This document shows positions 1 to 7,679 of a stretch of 15,028 bases of DNA, piece by piece (within the stretch, counting starts at the first letter, position 1; each line of letters opens with the position of its first letter). This stretch comes from JBAZYZ01 sp964361185 (GTDB taxonomy: Bacteria > Patescibacteriota > Minisyncoccia > Phycocordibacterales > VMEP01): positions 1 through 15,028 of the forward strand of contig CAYHZS010000016.1 of assembly GCA_964361185.1 (NCBI GenBank). The letters are read 5' to 3'. The position numbers and the translations under genes are program-made. The notes beneath the pieces were generated by a model. That model did no database searches, was not told the origin of the DNA, and worked only from the letters and a program-made list of their open reading frames with translations.

Positions 1-900
1 AACCCCGAGCACCACATAATGATAGAGGATGCGAGAAAAATAAAGAAGGACGTGGAGCTGGAAGAAGAAATGGTATTCCCTCTCGAGGTTAGGGACGATT
101 TCGGCAGAATCGCGGCGCAGACGGCCAAGCAGGTAATCATTCAGCGCATCCGCGAGGCCGAGAAATTCTCCATATTGGATGAATTCGAAGGAAAAGAGGG
201 AGAAATCGTGTCAGGTATAGTTCAGCGCATAGAGCGCGGAAACGTATTCGTTGACTTGGGGCGGACCACGAGCATCCTCGCCTTTGAAGAGCAAATACCG
301 GGAGAGCATTATCGAAGGGGCGAAAGAATCCGCGCTTATCTCTATTCGGTGGAAGAATCGCCGAGGGGAATAAATATCCGCCTTTCACGAACCCACCCCA
401 AGTTCATAGAAGCACTATTCAGCCTGGAAGCCCCGGAGATTGCAAGTGGCGTCGTTATAATAAAATCTGTGGCTCGCGAAGCCGGTTCACGAACAAAAAT
501 AGCCGTTACTTCAACTGATTCCCACGTTGATCCGATTGGTTCATGTGTCGGACAGCGAGGAGTAAGAGTGTCCACTGTAATAAATGAGCTCGGTGGCGAA
601 AAAATAGACATTGTCGAATGGTCGGAGGACGCCAAAAAATTTGTAGCGGACGCCCTTTCTCCCGCCAAAGTCGCAAGCGTTAAAATAAAAGACGATGAGC
701 ACAAAGCGACCGTAGAAGTCGCCGGGGAACAACTGTCTTTGGCGATAGGCAAAGGAGGACAGAACGTGCGTTTGGCCGCCCAATTGACCGGATGGAGAAT
801 TGACATCGTGGGAACAAAAGGAGAAGAAGTGGCCACGACCGACGGAGAAAAGATAGAAATGACTGAAGCTGCAGAAAAAGTGGCAGAAGAAGGCGAATAA
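1..900 (+). CDS. nusA: Transcription termination/antitermination factor NusA, 5' end cut off by the window edge
   Basis: NusA binds RNA polymerase and nascent RNA and modulates pausing, termination and antitermination. The reading frame is open from base 1, and the residues before the first ATG at 19 (NPEHHI) fit the NusA N-terminal domain, so that ATG is internal and the true start is upstream. Numbering from that ATG: end of the N-terminal domain with FGRIAAQTAKQVIIQ (28-42), S1 domain about 60-125, KH1 with IGSCVGQRGVRV (173-184), KH2 with LAIGKGGQNVRLA (241-253), then a short acidic tail. There is no second acidic-repeat domain as in gammaproteobacteria, which is usual outside that group. 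A strong terminator follows 30 bases after the stop, so nusA ends its transcription unit. Confidence 0.96.
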   Translation, partial: NPEHHIMIEDARKIKKDVELEEEMVFPLEVRDDFGRIAAQTAKQVIIQRIREAEKFSILDEFEGKEGEIVSGIVQRIERGNVFVDLGRTTSILAFEEQIPGEHYRRGERIRAYLYSVEESPRGINIRLSRTHPKFIEALFSLEAPEIASGVVIIKSVAREAGSRTKIAVTSTDSHVDPIGSCVGQRGVRVSTVINELGGEKIDIVEWSEDAKKFVADALSPAKVASVKIKDDEHKATVEVAGEQLSLAIGKGGQNVRLAAQLTGWRIDIVGTKGEEVATTDGEKIEMTEAAEKVAEEGE

Positions 901-930
901 CCGAAATTTTCGGACTTTCCGAGTTGAGTC

Positions 931-960
931 AAAAAACGTCCCCTTGTGGGGACGTTTTTT
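931..960 (+). terminator. Rho-independent terminator after nusA
   Basis: A perfect 13-bp stem (AAAAAACGTCCCC / GGGGACGTTTTTT) has a 4-base TTGT loop and ends in six T. The A-tract on the other side could let it work on the minus strand too, but no gene converges on it. Confidence 0.93.
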
Positions 961-981
961 GCCGTATATTATTAAAGCGAT

Positions 982-1572
982 ATGGAGACAACATCAACTA
1001 AAATAAGTGCCTGGCAAATGGCGACCATTGTTGTATTGATATTTTTCTTCTCCTTCCAGTTTGCTTACGGGGAAATCCGCGGAAATACCGTTACAACTTC
1101 ACCGACTATTAAAAACATACCTGCTTCGCGGGAATCTTCCGCTTTCTCAATCAAACAGAAAGAGAAAGCCAAAGTTAAAACAAAAAATCAGGAACGGGTC
1201 GCTTCCATCGTCACCGAAAGGGCAAATCTTTTAAACAGTAGGTGGCAGGCCCTCGCCCACAGAATCGACCGACTGAACGAACGCACGAATTCTTTGCTTT
1301 TAAAACTGGGGGCAAGCGGAACCGACACCACGACTGCCCGCATGCTCCTTGAAACAGCGAATTCAAAAATCAAAGAAGCGCGCGAGCGAAGCGTGCTGGC
1401 ATATTCAAAAATAATTTCTAGCGCTGAAGAATCAAACGGCACGGCAAGCGATTTATACCGCTTGGAAAAGAACATTATTAACCCTGAAAAAGAAGCCGTG
1501 GCCAAAGCGTTTCAGTCCGCTAAGGATTCGCTGGACAATGTTCTGAAAGCTCTGCCTCAAAATAAAAAATGA
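982..1572 (+). CDS. Unknown membrane-anchored or secreted helical protein, first copy of a duplicated cassette
   Basis: I do not recognise the family. The 196-aa product has an N-terminal hydrophobic segment (about residues 13-30, ending FQFAYG), either a signal peptide or an anchor, so the rest should lie outside the cytoplasm. The remainder is charged and almost certainly helical. Residues about 94-135 (RIDRLNER, TARMLLETANSKIKEA) match the second half of the protein at 2017-2940 (RIDKLSKS, TSKLLLESARVKISEA), so the two are paralogues. The ATG has no SD. A possible -10 (TATTAT, 967-972) ends nine bases upstream, which would give an almost leaderless mRNA. The stop overlaps the start of the next gene (ATGA, 1569-1572), implying translational coupling. 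Confidence 0.85.
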   Translation: METTSTKISAWQMATIVVLIFFFSFQFAYGEIRGNTVTTSPTIKNIPASRESSAFSIKQKEKAKVKTKNQERVASIVTERANLLNSRWQALAHRIDRLNERTNSLLLKLGASGTDTTTARMLLETANSKIKEARERSVLAYSKIISSAEESNGTASDLYRLEKNIINPEKEAVAKAFQSAKDSLDNVLKALPQNKK

Positions 1573-1874
1573 ACAAGCTCGACGAAAATCAAACAGCCAA
1601 GACACAGGCTATGGAAGAAGACCTGTCTTTCGGGCCAGCCATTGCCATTATCATAATCATCAGTCTCTTGATTATCGGTGGGCTGTATATCTGGAAAAAA
1701 TCAAACTTAAAAGGAGCAGTTCCGCGCGGAGTCAATATCTCGGCCGACTCGGTTATAAATTCCTTCGCCAGACAAAACGACTCGGACGATATTGAGGCAA
1801 TAAGAAAGGACTTGTCCGCTACAAGCATACAGGCGCTTGATCAGGGGCTATCTCCCCTTATAGAAAGCCAGTAG
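1569..1874 (+). CDS. Unknown small single-pass membrane protein, partner of the preceding gene
   Basis: The 101-aa protein has a polar N-terminus, one very hydrophobic transmembrane helix (about residues 24-42, rich in Ile), a WKK stop-transfer end, and a C-terminal segment of about 55 residues likely to form short helices (DDIEAIRKDL, IQALDQGL). It starts inside the stop codon of the upstream gene. The motif SFGPAIAIIIIISLLIIGG is closely matched by SFGSTLAIIIIILVLAVGG in the protein at 2965-3189, and both tails carry a DD(I/L)E motif, so these are paralogues with the same position in each cassette. No function can be assigned. Pairing with a secreted or anchored helical protein suggests a membrane complex, which is inference. 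Confidence 0.85.
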   Translation: MNKLDENQTAKTQAMEEDLSFGPAIAIIIIISLLIIGGLYIWKKSNLKGAVPRGVNISADSVINSFARQNDSDDIEAIRKDLSATSIQALDQGLSPLIESQ

Positions 1875-1911
1875 TGGCAAATCATCCCCTCTTCGTAATA
1901 AACAACATTGC

Positions 1912-1920
1912 TGATATAAT
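1912..1920 (+). promoter_or_regulatory. Extended -10 promoter element in the 1875-2016 gap
   Basis: TGATATAAT is a perfect extended -10. It would start an RNA near 1927 that runs through a small hairpin (AGAGCGGA / TCC-G-GCTCT, 1931-1953) towards the gene at 2017, leaving a leader of about 90 bases. The same element recurs before the protease gene (12126-12134). Confidence 0.55.
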
Positions 1921-2002
1921 CCTCGGTATAAGAGCGGAAAACAATCCGGCTCTATAAAAGGTCTATTTTTTTACAAATTAATTTACAAACTAATTGGCAC
2001 GA

Positions 2003-2008
2003 TAAAAT
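2003..2008 (+). promoter_or_regulatory. Possible -10 for a leaderless mRNA of the gene at 2017
   Basis: TAAAAT ends eight bases before the ATG, so transcription would begin at or next to the start codon. TTTACA (1982-1987) is a possible -35, but its spacing of 15 is short. No SD precedes the ATG, which fits a leaderless message. Confidence 0.4.
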
Positions 2009-2016
2009 AGAGAAAT

Positions 2017-2940
2017 ATGAAAAAAATTTTAACAAACGCGACAATAGGGACTTTATTCTTTTTGGGAGCTGGACTAGTTTTGGCACAAGACAATGTCGGA
2101 ACCTCTCCCACTAGCTCTTCTGTTCTTCCTCCCCCACCCATAGAATCAGTAAGAACTCAGCCGACAGAAAAAGACCTGGAACAGCTGAGGAGGATGAATT
2201 CACAAACAGAAGAACAGCGAGAGGCTATTAAGAGAGCCTCGGAGGCAAAACGCGAGGCGGCTAAGCAGAACATAGAGGTGAAGCGCGAAGCGGCAAAACA
2301 AGAAACAGAGACCAAGAGAGAGGCTCTTAAGAAAGAGGCTGAGATGAAACGCCAAGAACTCAAGAAAGCTACCGAGGCTAGGCGTGAGGAGCTGAAGAAA
2401 GAACTTGAAAACAAGCGTGAAGAGTTGAAGAAGGAGTTTGAAAATAAGCGTGAAGAAACCAAAAATAAGATGGAGGAGGAGCGCGCCAAGCTAAAAACTG
2501 AGAAAGAGAAAAAGCGTGCGGATACGATAAAAAATTATTACGAAAAAGCCATTAGTATCCTAAACGAAAGAATAGACAAACTTTCCAAATCGGCGGATGA
2601 AATAAGCGCGCGCATCGCAAAATTTGAGGAGAAAGGAGCGAACCTTTCTACTTCCAAGTTATTGCTCGAATCAGCGCGCGTAAAAATAAGCGAGGCGGAA
2701 AAGAAAGTGGATGCCTTGTCCGAAACTGCAGTACGAGCAATCACTCCGGAAACCGCAAAGGCAGCCGCGGAAAATCTGAAAGCTTTACGCAAAGGAGCGG
2801 ACGAATCCATTCTTGCCGCCCATAAAGCGCTGGTCGAAGTTATAAAGTCAATAAAGATGGGCTTGAACAAGAAGACGGCAACAACCACTCCGGTTGCCAC
2901 ACCGCCGACGGGAGGTGCGTCGACAGAAACTGCCCAATAA
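2017..2940 (+). CDS. Unknown secreted protein with an 11-residue helical repeat, second copy of the cassette
   Basis: Family unknown. The 307-aa product begins with a signal peptide (about residues 1-23, ending LVLAQDN, a plausible signal peptidase I site) and a Pro/Ser-rich stretch. Residues 67-168 form a regular 11-residue repeat: a K/Q/R-R pair (QR, KR or RR, mostly followed by E) recurs at 67, 78, 89, 100, 111, 122, 133, 144 and again at 166. Such hendecads build long extended helices or right-handed coiled coils. Residues about 180-285 form a second helical domain homologous to the protein at 982-1572. The tail is Thr/Pro-rich. It looks like a long extracytoplasmic rod with a conserved head. 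A gene for a small membrane protein follows 24 bases downstream. Confidence 0.87.
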   Translation: MKKILTNATIGTLFFLGAGLVLAQDNVGTSPTSSSVLPPPPIESVRTQPTEKDLEQLRRMNSQTEEQREAIKRASEAKREAAKQNIEVKREAAKQETETKREALKKEAEMKRQELKKATEARREELKKELENKREELKKEFENKREETKNKMEEERAKLKTEKEKKRADTIKNYYEKAISILNERIDKLSKSADEISARIAKFEEKGANLSTSKLLLESARVKISEAEKKVDALSETAVRAITPETAKAAAENLKALRKGADESILAAHKALVEVIKSIKMGLNKKTATTTPVATPPTGGASTETAQ

Positions 2941-2964
2941 AAATTAGCAAATTAAAAAAATAAC

Positions 2965-3189
2965 ATGGATCAAAACACGGAAAAATCATTTGGTTCCACG
3001 CTAGCGATAATAATCATAATCTTGGTTCTTGCCGTGGGCGGATACTATCTCTGGAAAAATTACCCAGGAGCGCAAAAAACAACTCCGGCCGGAAATACGG
3101 AGATAGGGGTAGACGACCTTGAGTCGAACCTAGGCGCCGTGGACGTGGGTGTCACAAGCGAGTTGGACAACCTGGAAAAACAATTCTAA
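2965..3189 (+). CDS. Unknown small single-pass membrane protein, partner in the second cassette
   Basis: The 74-aa protein has a short polar N-terminus, one transmembrane helix (about residues 12-30, SFGSTLAIIIIILVLAVGG onward), a WKN boundary and an acidic tail ending in a probable helix (DDLESNLGAV, SELDNLEKQF). It is homologous in position and sequence to the protein at 1569-1874 but has a shorter linker. It lies 24 bases after the rod-protein gene and just before a terminator, so the pair forms one unit. No SD is visible. Function unknown. Confidence 0.82.
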   Translation: MDQNTEKSFGSTLAIIIIILVLAVGGYYLWKNYPGAQKTTPAGNTEIGVDDLESNLGAVDVGVTSELDNLEKQF

Positions 3190-3203
3190 GAATTGATTGC
3201 TTC

Positions 3204-3240
3204 CAAAAAAATATTCGCCACATGGGCGGATATTTTTTTG
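3204..3240 (+). terminator. Rho-independent terminator closing the second cassette
   Basis: A 15-bp stem (3205-3219 with 3225-3239, one G-T pair) has a 5-base loop and ends in seven T. The final TTG also begins the -35 of the next promoter. Confidence 0.9.
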
Positions 3241-3266
3241 ACAAAAGAGGCAGGCAAATATAGGAT
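3238..3266 (+). promoter_or_regulatory. Promoter of the trigger factor gene
   Basis: TTGACA (3238-3243), a 17-base spacer and TAGGAT (3261-3266) form a good sigma70-type promoter. The -10 ends six bases before the ATG at 3273, so the mRNA should start at the start codon. The -35 shares bases with the terminator's T tract. Confidence 0.75.
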
Positions 3267-3272
3267 AGCCGA

Positions 3273-4445
3273 ATGACTGACCTAAAACTGAAAAAACTTC
3301 CGCATTCTGAAATCGAAATCTCGGATGAAATACCCGCCGATGTTTTCGAAGGGTATCGAGGAAAAGCCCTTTCGGCGCTTATGGAAAATTTTGAGCTTCC
3401 GGGTTTCAGGAAGGGAAAGGTTCCGGAAAACATGTTTCTCCAAAAAGTACCCGAAATGGTAATTCTTGAGGAGATGGCCGAGATGGCCATAAATAAAGCG
3501 TACCCGAAAATAATCGAGGATAATAAGCTCGACCCTATCGGCCGGCCGGAAGTTTCCATAACCAAGATTGCTAAAGGAAATCCGCTTGGTTTCACTGTAA
3601 AAACGGCTGTTGTGCCAGAAATAAAACTGCCCGATTACAAAAAGATCGCGGCTGGTATTGAAAAAGAAAAGATAATCGAAGTAACGGAAAAAGAAATCGA
3701 GAGCGCTGTAAACGAGATACGAAGAATGAAGTCGAGCAGGATAGTTAAAACACACGCAAATCCTAAAGCTGATCAAAGCGAGGCGGAATCCCGCACCGAG
3801 GCGCCAAACAACGAATCTGAAATTTCAGAAAACACTGGCGCCTCTGGTGCTGGGATGCGAGCGCCCAAAACTGACCCACAACCTACAACTGATAACCAGC
3901 AACCAAATCCAGAGCCCATACTTCCTGAATTTAACGATGAATTCGTAAAAACCCTGGGTAGTTTCAAGGACGTCACCGAATTTAAGGAAAAACTGAAAGA
4001 AAATTTAAAAATAGAGAAGGAGCGAACCGCAAAAGAAAAGCGTCGGGTAAAAATTCTTGATGCTTTGGTGGAAAAAACGGAAATTGATTTGCCGAAAATA
4101 ATAATGGAGGAAGAAAAGAGCAAGCTTGTTTATCAGTTGCGACACGATGTGGAACGCATGGGTTTAAAATTCGACGAGTATCTGAAAAACGCCGGCAAAA
4201 CAGAAGAGTCCGTAAAAAAAGAATGGGAGGGCGAAGCAATCAAGCGCGCCAAAATCCAGCTTCTCTTGACTGAAATCGGAATACGAGAAGGTGTAACAAC
4301 TCCTGAAGAAGAACTGTCGGCCGAGTTGAAACACCTGCTTGAACACAACAAAGGGGCGGATGAATCACGCGCCCGAATTTATCTTTCGGCGCTGATCACA
4401 AACCAGAAAGTTATTGAACTCCTGGAAAATCAGGGTCAACGCTGA
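3273..4445 (+). CDS. tig: Trigger factor lacking the PPIase domain
   Basis: Trigger factor is the ribosome-bound chaperone that meets nascent chains at the exit tunnel. The N-terminal ribosome-binding domain (about residues 1-115) carries the signature GFRKGKVP at 44-51. Residues 118-152 resemble the usual start of the linker (LPDYKKI, EVTEKEIESAVNEIRR). Where the FKBP-type PPIase domain should follow, there is instead a low-complexity segment of about 65 residues rich in Ser, Glu, Asn, Pro and Gln (153-217). The C-terminal chaperone domain resumes at LPEFNDEFVKTLG (217-229) and runs to the end. Length is 390 aa against about 430 usually. Prolyl isomerase activity is therefore not expected, but chaperone function is. 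The mRNA appears leaderless. Confidence 0.93.
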   Translation: MTDLKLKKLPHSEIEISDEIPADVFEGYRGKALSALMENFELPGFRKGKVPENMFLQKVPEMVILEEMAEMAINKAYPKIIEDNKLDPIGRPEVSITKIAKGNPLGFTVKTAVVPEIKLPDYKKIAAGIEKEKIIEVTEKEIESAVNEIRRMKSSRIVKTHANPKADQSEAESRTEAPNNESEISENTGASGAGMRAPKTDPQPTTDNQQPNPEPILPEFNDEFVKTLGSFKDVTEFKEKLKENLKIEKERTAKEKRRVKILDALVEKTEIDLPKIIMEEEKSKLVYQLRHDVERMGLKFDEYLKNAGKTEESVKKEWEGEAIKRAKIQLLLTEIGIREGVTTPEEELSAELKHLLEHNKGADESRARIYLSALITNQKVIELLENQGQR

Positions 4446-4546
4446 TGATGACCCGTTAACTAGATTTGTTGTCAGCGCACGGAAAATATACTAGACTCTT
4501 TGTTTATAAGGTATTTCGATTATTTAATAGTTTAAATTAAAAATTC

Positions 4547-6547
4547 ATGCAATCCACCATTTTTCTGTGGACAGTTATATCGGGTTTGGCAACGCTTTGC
4601 TTCGGCGGTTTTCTCGCCTCTCAAATACTTAGCCTGCCGGAAGGCAACAAGAGAATGACAGACATCGCAAGCGCAATAAAAGAAGGAGCCAATGCATATT
4701 TGGTCAGGCAATATAAAGTGGTCTCGCTCGTTGCCCTAATTTTTTTCTTTGCCTTGGGATATTTAATCTCCTGGATTGCCGCCGTGGGATTTCTTCTAGG
4801 AGCTTTCGTTTCCGCCTTCTCCGGATACGTAGGAATGGCTGTTGCGGTACGGGCAAATGTGCGAACTGCTGAAGCGGCGCGTCATGGAATTCCTAGTGCC
4901 TTAGAGAGCGCCTTCAAGGCGGCTTCCGTTACCGGACTTGTGGTTGCCGCTCTGGCTCTTCTTTCTGTAACAGGTTTTTACTGGGCCACTGGAGACTTGG
5001 GCGCGATGATTGGGCTTGCTTTCGGAGCTTCTCTTATCTCGGTCTTTGCCCGCTTAGGCGGAGGCATATTCACTAAGGGAGCGGATGTGGGCGCGGATTT
5101 AGTAGGCAAAATTGAGGCCGGTATCCCAGAAGACGACCCCAGAAATCCGGCGGTCATAGCCGACAATGTCGGAGACAACGTTGGCGATACAGCCGGAATG
5201 GCAGCCGACCTTTTTGAGACTTACGTCGTCTCAGCCGTGGCTGTGATGTTACTCGGCTCGCTTCTCATCCCCGGATTTGCCGGAGCCATTCTTTATCCTC
5301 TCGCCTTGGGTGGCGTCGCTTTAATCGCCTGCGCCATTTCCACTTTGTTCGTAAGGGGAGGAAAAGAAAACGGGATTATGAGCGTTCTCTATCGCGGGCT
5401 TGGAATTTCCGTAGTCCTCGCGACCATAGCCTTCTATCCCTTGACGAAAATAATCATGGAAGGAAACGGGAAGTTTGAAGTCATGAGTCTTTTTTACTGC
5501 GCCCTTGTCGGCATGATAGTTACAATTGGAATGTTTGTAATCACTGATTATTACACCGGGAAAAACTACGGCCCAGTAAAAGCTATTGCCAAGGCCTCAA
5601 CCACCGGACACGGCACGAATATAATCACTGGCCTAGGAATTTCAATGCAGGCGACCGCCATGCCGGTCATCCTCATTACCGCGGGTATTCTCTCGGCTTA
5701 TTATTTCGCCGGACTCTACGGCGTGGCAATCGCGGTCATGTCCATGCTCTCGCTCACCGCCGTGGTAATCGCCATTGACGCCTTCGGTCCCATCACCGAC
5801 AATGCCGGCGGAATCGCGGAAATGTCCGATCTCCCTCCCGAAGTGCGCAAGGTCACCGACCAGCTTGACGCTGTCGGCAATACGACCAAAGCCGTAACTA
5901 AAGGTTACGCTATCGCTTCCGCGGGGCTTGCCGCGACCGTACTCTTCGCTTCCTTCACGGAGGAGCTGGCAAAACTCGGTCTGGGAAATATGGCATTTGA
6001 TTTGAGCGATCCGAAAGTACTAGCCGGACTTTTTATCGGAGGCTTACTTCCCTATCTTTTTGGCTCAATGGCCATGGACGCGGTCGGTAAAGCGGCTCAT
6101 TCAGTTGTGGAAGAAGTTCGCAGGCAATTTAAGGAAATTCCGGGCATTATGGAGGGCACGGGAAAACCCGATTACGGCAAAGCGGTGGAGATAGTAACCG
6201 CCGCCGCTCAGAAACTTATGATTGTGCCGGCATTGCTTCCTGTTTTGGTGCCGATACTCGTCTGGTGGATATTAGGACTGGAAGCTCTGGGCGGACTTCT
6301 GGTCGGAGTAATCGTTACGGGACTTTTTGTCGCGATTTCCATGACCTCCGGCGGAGCCGCTTGGGACAATGCCAAGAAATTTATTGAGGACGGCAATTAC
6401 GGAGGAAAGGGTGGGGATGCCCACAAAGCTGCCGTTACGGGAGACACTGTCGGCGACCCTTATAAAGACACTGCCGGCCCCGCTATCAACCCGATGATTA
6501 AGGTAGTCAACATCGTCGCCTTACTCATTGTAAGTTTCCTGATGTAA
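4547..6547 (+). CDS. hppA: Membrane-bound ion-pumping pyrophosphatase, K+-independent type
   Basis: This integral membrane enzyme hydrolyses pyrophosphate and pumps ions, most likely H+, across the cytoplasmic membrane. The 666-aa length and many hydrophobic segments fit the family. Substrate-binding motifs are present: GGGIFTKGADVGADLVGKIE (171-190), PEDDPRNPAVIADNVGDNVGD (194-214), DNAGGIAEM (418-426), and C-terminal GGAAWDNAKKFIE and GDTVGDPYKDTAGPAINP. In the cation-dependence motif GNTTKAVTKG (444-453), Lys448 and Thr451 are the residues found in K+-independent pumps, where K+-dependent forms have Ala and Gly. The ATG lacks an SD and sits in an AT-rich leader. TATACT (4487-4492) is a possible -10. 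The ion specificity is inferred. Confidence 0.97.
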   Translation: MQSTIFLWTVISGLATLCFGGFLASQILSLPEGNKRMTDIASAIKEGANAYLVRQYKVVSLVALIFFFALGYLISWIAAVGFLLGAFVSAFSGYVGMAVAVRANVRTAEAARHGIPSALESAFKAASVTGLVVAALALLSVTGFYWATGDLGAMIGLAFGASLISVFARLGGGIFTKGADVGADLVGKIEAGIPEDDPRNPAVIADNVGDNVGDTAGMAADLFETYVVSAVAVMLLGSLLIPGFAGAILYPLALGGVALIACAISTLFVRGGKENGIMSVLYRGLGISVVLATIAFYPLTKIIMEGNGKFEVMSLFYCALVGMIVTIGMFVITDYYTGKNYGPVKAIAKASTTGHGTNIITGLGISMQATAMPVILITAGILSAYYFAGLYGVAIAVMSMLSLTAVVIAIDAFGPITDNAGGIAEMSDLPPEVRKVTDQLDAVGNTTKAVTKGYAIASAGLAATVLFASFTEELAKLGLGNMAFDLSDPKVLAGLFIGGLLPYLFGSMAMDAVGKAAHSVVEEVRRQFKEIPGIMEGTGKPDYGKAVEIVTAAAQKLMIVPALLPVLVPILVWWILGLEALGGLLVGVIVTGLFVAISMTSGGAAWDNAKKFIEDGNYGGKGGDAHKAAVTGDTVGDPYKDTAGPAINPMIKVVNIVALLIVSFLM

Positions 6548-6563
6548 TAAAATCCGGGTAATG

Positions 6564-6594
6564 AAAAAGCCCCGACGTTACGTCGGGGCTTTTT
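6564..6594. terminator. Bidirectional terminator between hppA and the 64-aa gene
   Basis: A perfect 14-bp stem (AAAAAGCCCCGACG / CGTCGGGGCTTTTT) has a 3-base loop. T tracts form on both strands. It can end hppA rightward and the minus-strand gene at 6634-6828 leftward. Confidence 0.93.
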
Positions 6595-6633
6595 GTTTGG
6601 CAACCCACAGTTGCGAGTTGGTAGAGGGTCGCG

Positions 6634-6828
6634 TCAGACGACTATCCACCAGCATTCACAGCCGAGGATCTCTTGCCCCGAATCAAGCCTCAAATGGGGC
6701 GTGGAAAAATCGGTTCCTTCAATCGGCTCTTCGCCAAGATACATTCCGAGCCCGAGATCTTCTTCTCTTCCCGCGCTTAAGATTTGAATCCTAGTGACGC
6801 CCGGTTCCAATTTCTGCTCCGTACCCAT
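6634..6828 (-). CDS. Small unknown protein (64 aa) with a perfect SD
   Basis: I do not recognise it. The ATG at 6828 is preceded by AGGAGG at five bases, the best ribosome binding site in the window, which strongly supports a real gene. The protein has no transmembrane helix. It is acidic in the middle (REEDLGLGMYLGEEPIEGTDF) and ends in CECWWIVV with two Cys and two adjacent Trp. The gene lies 38 bases after the rsmE stop on the same strand, so it may be its downstream partner, and it ends before the bidirectional terminator. A secondary alternative is a stand-alone unit transcribed from inside rsmE. Confidence 0.72.
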   Translation of the reverse strand: MGTEQKLEPGVTRIQILSAGREEDLGLGMYLGEEPIEGTDFSTPHLRLDSGQEILGCECWWIVV

Positions 6829-6866
6829 GGTTGCCTCCTACCAAATGAACTAGTGATGAATAAAAT

Positions 6867-7574
6867 TTACCCCAGTATTTTGCAAATAGCAACAATCGCC
6901 GCGGTTTCCGCGCGCAATGTCAGGTCGCCCAATGAATAAATCATAATATTTTTTTGTTTAAAAAGATTAATTTCATTTTCCGCAAATCCTCCCTCGGGAC
7001 CAATTATTAAACCTGGAACGTTAAGCGTAGAACGTAAAACATTAAATTCGGTTCCGGATGGGTCAAATGCGAGGAAAGATATTTTGCTGTGATAGTTTTC
7101 AATTGCTTTTTCAAGCGACATCACATCCGACAATTCTGGCAAACTGCTCCGTCCGCATTGTTCGCTTGCTTCAATTAAAATTTTTCTTGCCCGCCTAAGT
7201 TTTTCAGCAGAAAAAGTTTGCGCGGGTGCGCTCCGCTCGCTTATAATCGGCACGAAATGAGAAACACCAAGTTCCGTACATTTCTGTAAAATCATTTCCA
7301 CATTGTCTTTTTTAATCAAAGAAAAGAATAACCATACTTCTCTATCGGGAACAATTCCTTTTTTCTTTTCCGTAATTTTCAGTTCCGCTTCTTTCTTATC
7401 GAGCGAAATTATTTCGCAAACATAATCGTCCCCGCTCCCATCAAATAAAATCATACTGTCCCCCACCCCATACCTAAAAACATTCCGCCATTGGTGGAGT
7501 AATCGTGGATCGTGAAGCGTAAAACTTGAAACTTTTTTAAATTCCTCTTCTATGAAAAATCTGTGTAATCGCAT
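6867..7574 (-). CDS. rsmE: 16S rRNA (uracil1498-N3)-methyltransferase RsmE
   Basis: RsmE methylates U1498 of 16S rRNA in the 30S subunit using S-adenosylmethionine. The 235-aa protein has the N-terminal RNA-binding part (MRLHRFFIE, FDGSG) and a C-terminal SPOUT knot domain: KDNVEMILQKCTELGV (89-104), SEQCGRSSLPEL (137-148), the SAM-binding GPEGG (192-196) and SLGDLTLRAETA (214-225). Two stretches, residues 16-28 and 174-188 (GTEFNVLRSTLNVPG), are encoded by DNA resembling short AACGTAAAAC-type sequences found between genes elsewhere in the window, so they may be in-frame insertions. No SD precedes the ATG. Confidence 0.95.
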   Translation of the reverse strand: MRLHRFFIEEEFKKVSSFTLHDPRLLHQWRNVFRYGVGDSMILFDGSGDDYVCEIISLDKKEAELKITEKKKGIVPDREVWLFFSLIKKDNVEMILQKCTELGVSHFVPIISERSAPAQTFSAEKLRRARKILIEASEQCGRSSLPELSDVMSLEKAIENYHSKISFLAFDPSGTEFNVLRSTLNVPGLIIGPEGGFAENEINLFKQKNIMIYSLGDLTLRAETAAIVAICKILG

Positions 7575-7641
7575 ATAAACAACTTTTAGCTGTTAGGTTT
7601 CAGCTTATAGGAAAAGCCCTTAAACACAAAATACGACAAAC

Positions 7642-7668
7642 AAAAAGGGCAGCTCCGGAGCTGCCCTT
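7642..7668 (-). terminator. Terminator of the 91-aa gene
   Basis: A 24-base perfect palindrome (AAGGGCAGCTCC / GGAGCTGCCCTT, 7645-7668) is followed on the minus strand by a run of five T. It lies just after the stop at 7680. Confidence 0.88.
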
Positions 7669-7679
7669 GAATTCCCCTC

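Noticed and set aside
2157..2900. Minus-strand ORFs rich in Ser and Phe opposite the rod-protein gene
   Set aside because: They are the shadow of Lys/Arg/Glu-rich repeat codons on the other strand, with no start signals.
4547..6547. Na+-pumping or K+-dependent pyrophosphatase
   Set aside because: Lys448 and Thr451 in GNTTKAVTKG are the residues of K+-independent pumps. Ion specificity was left as probable H+.
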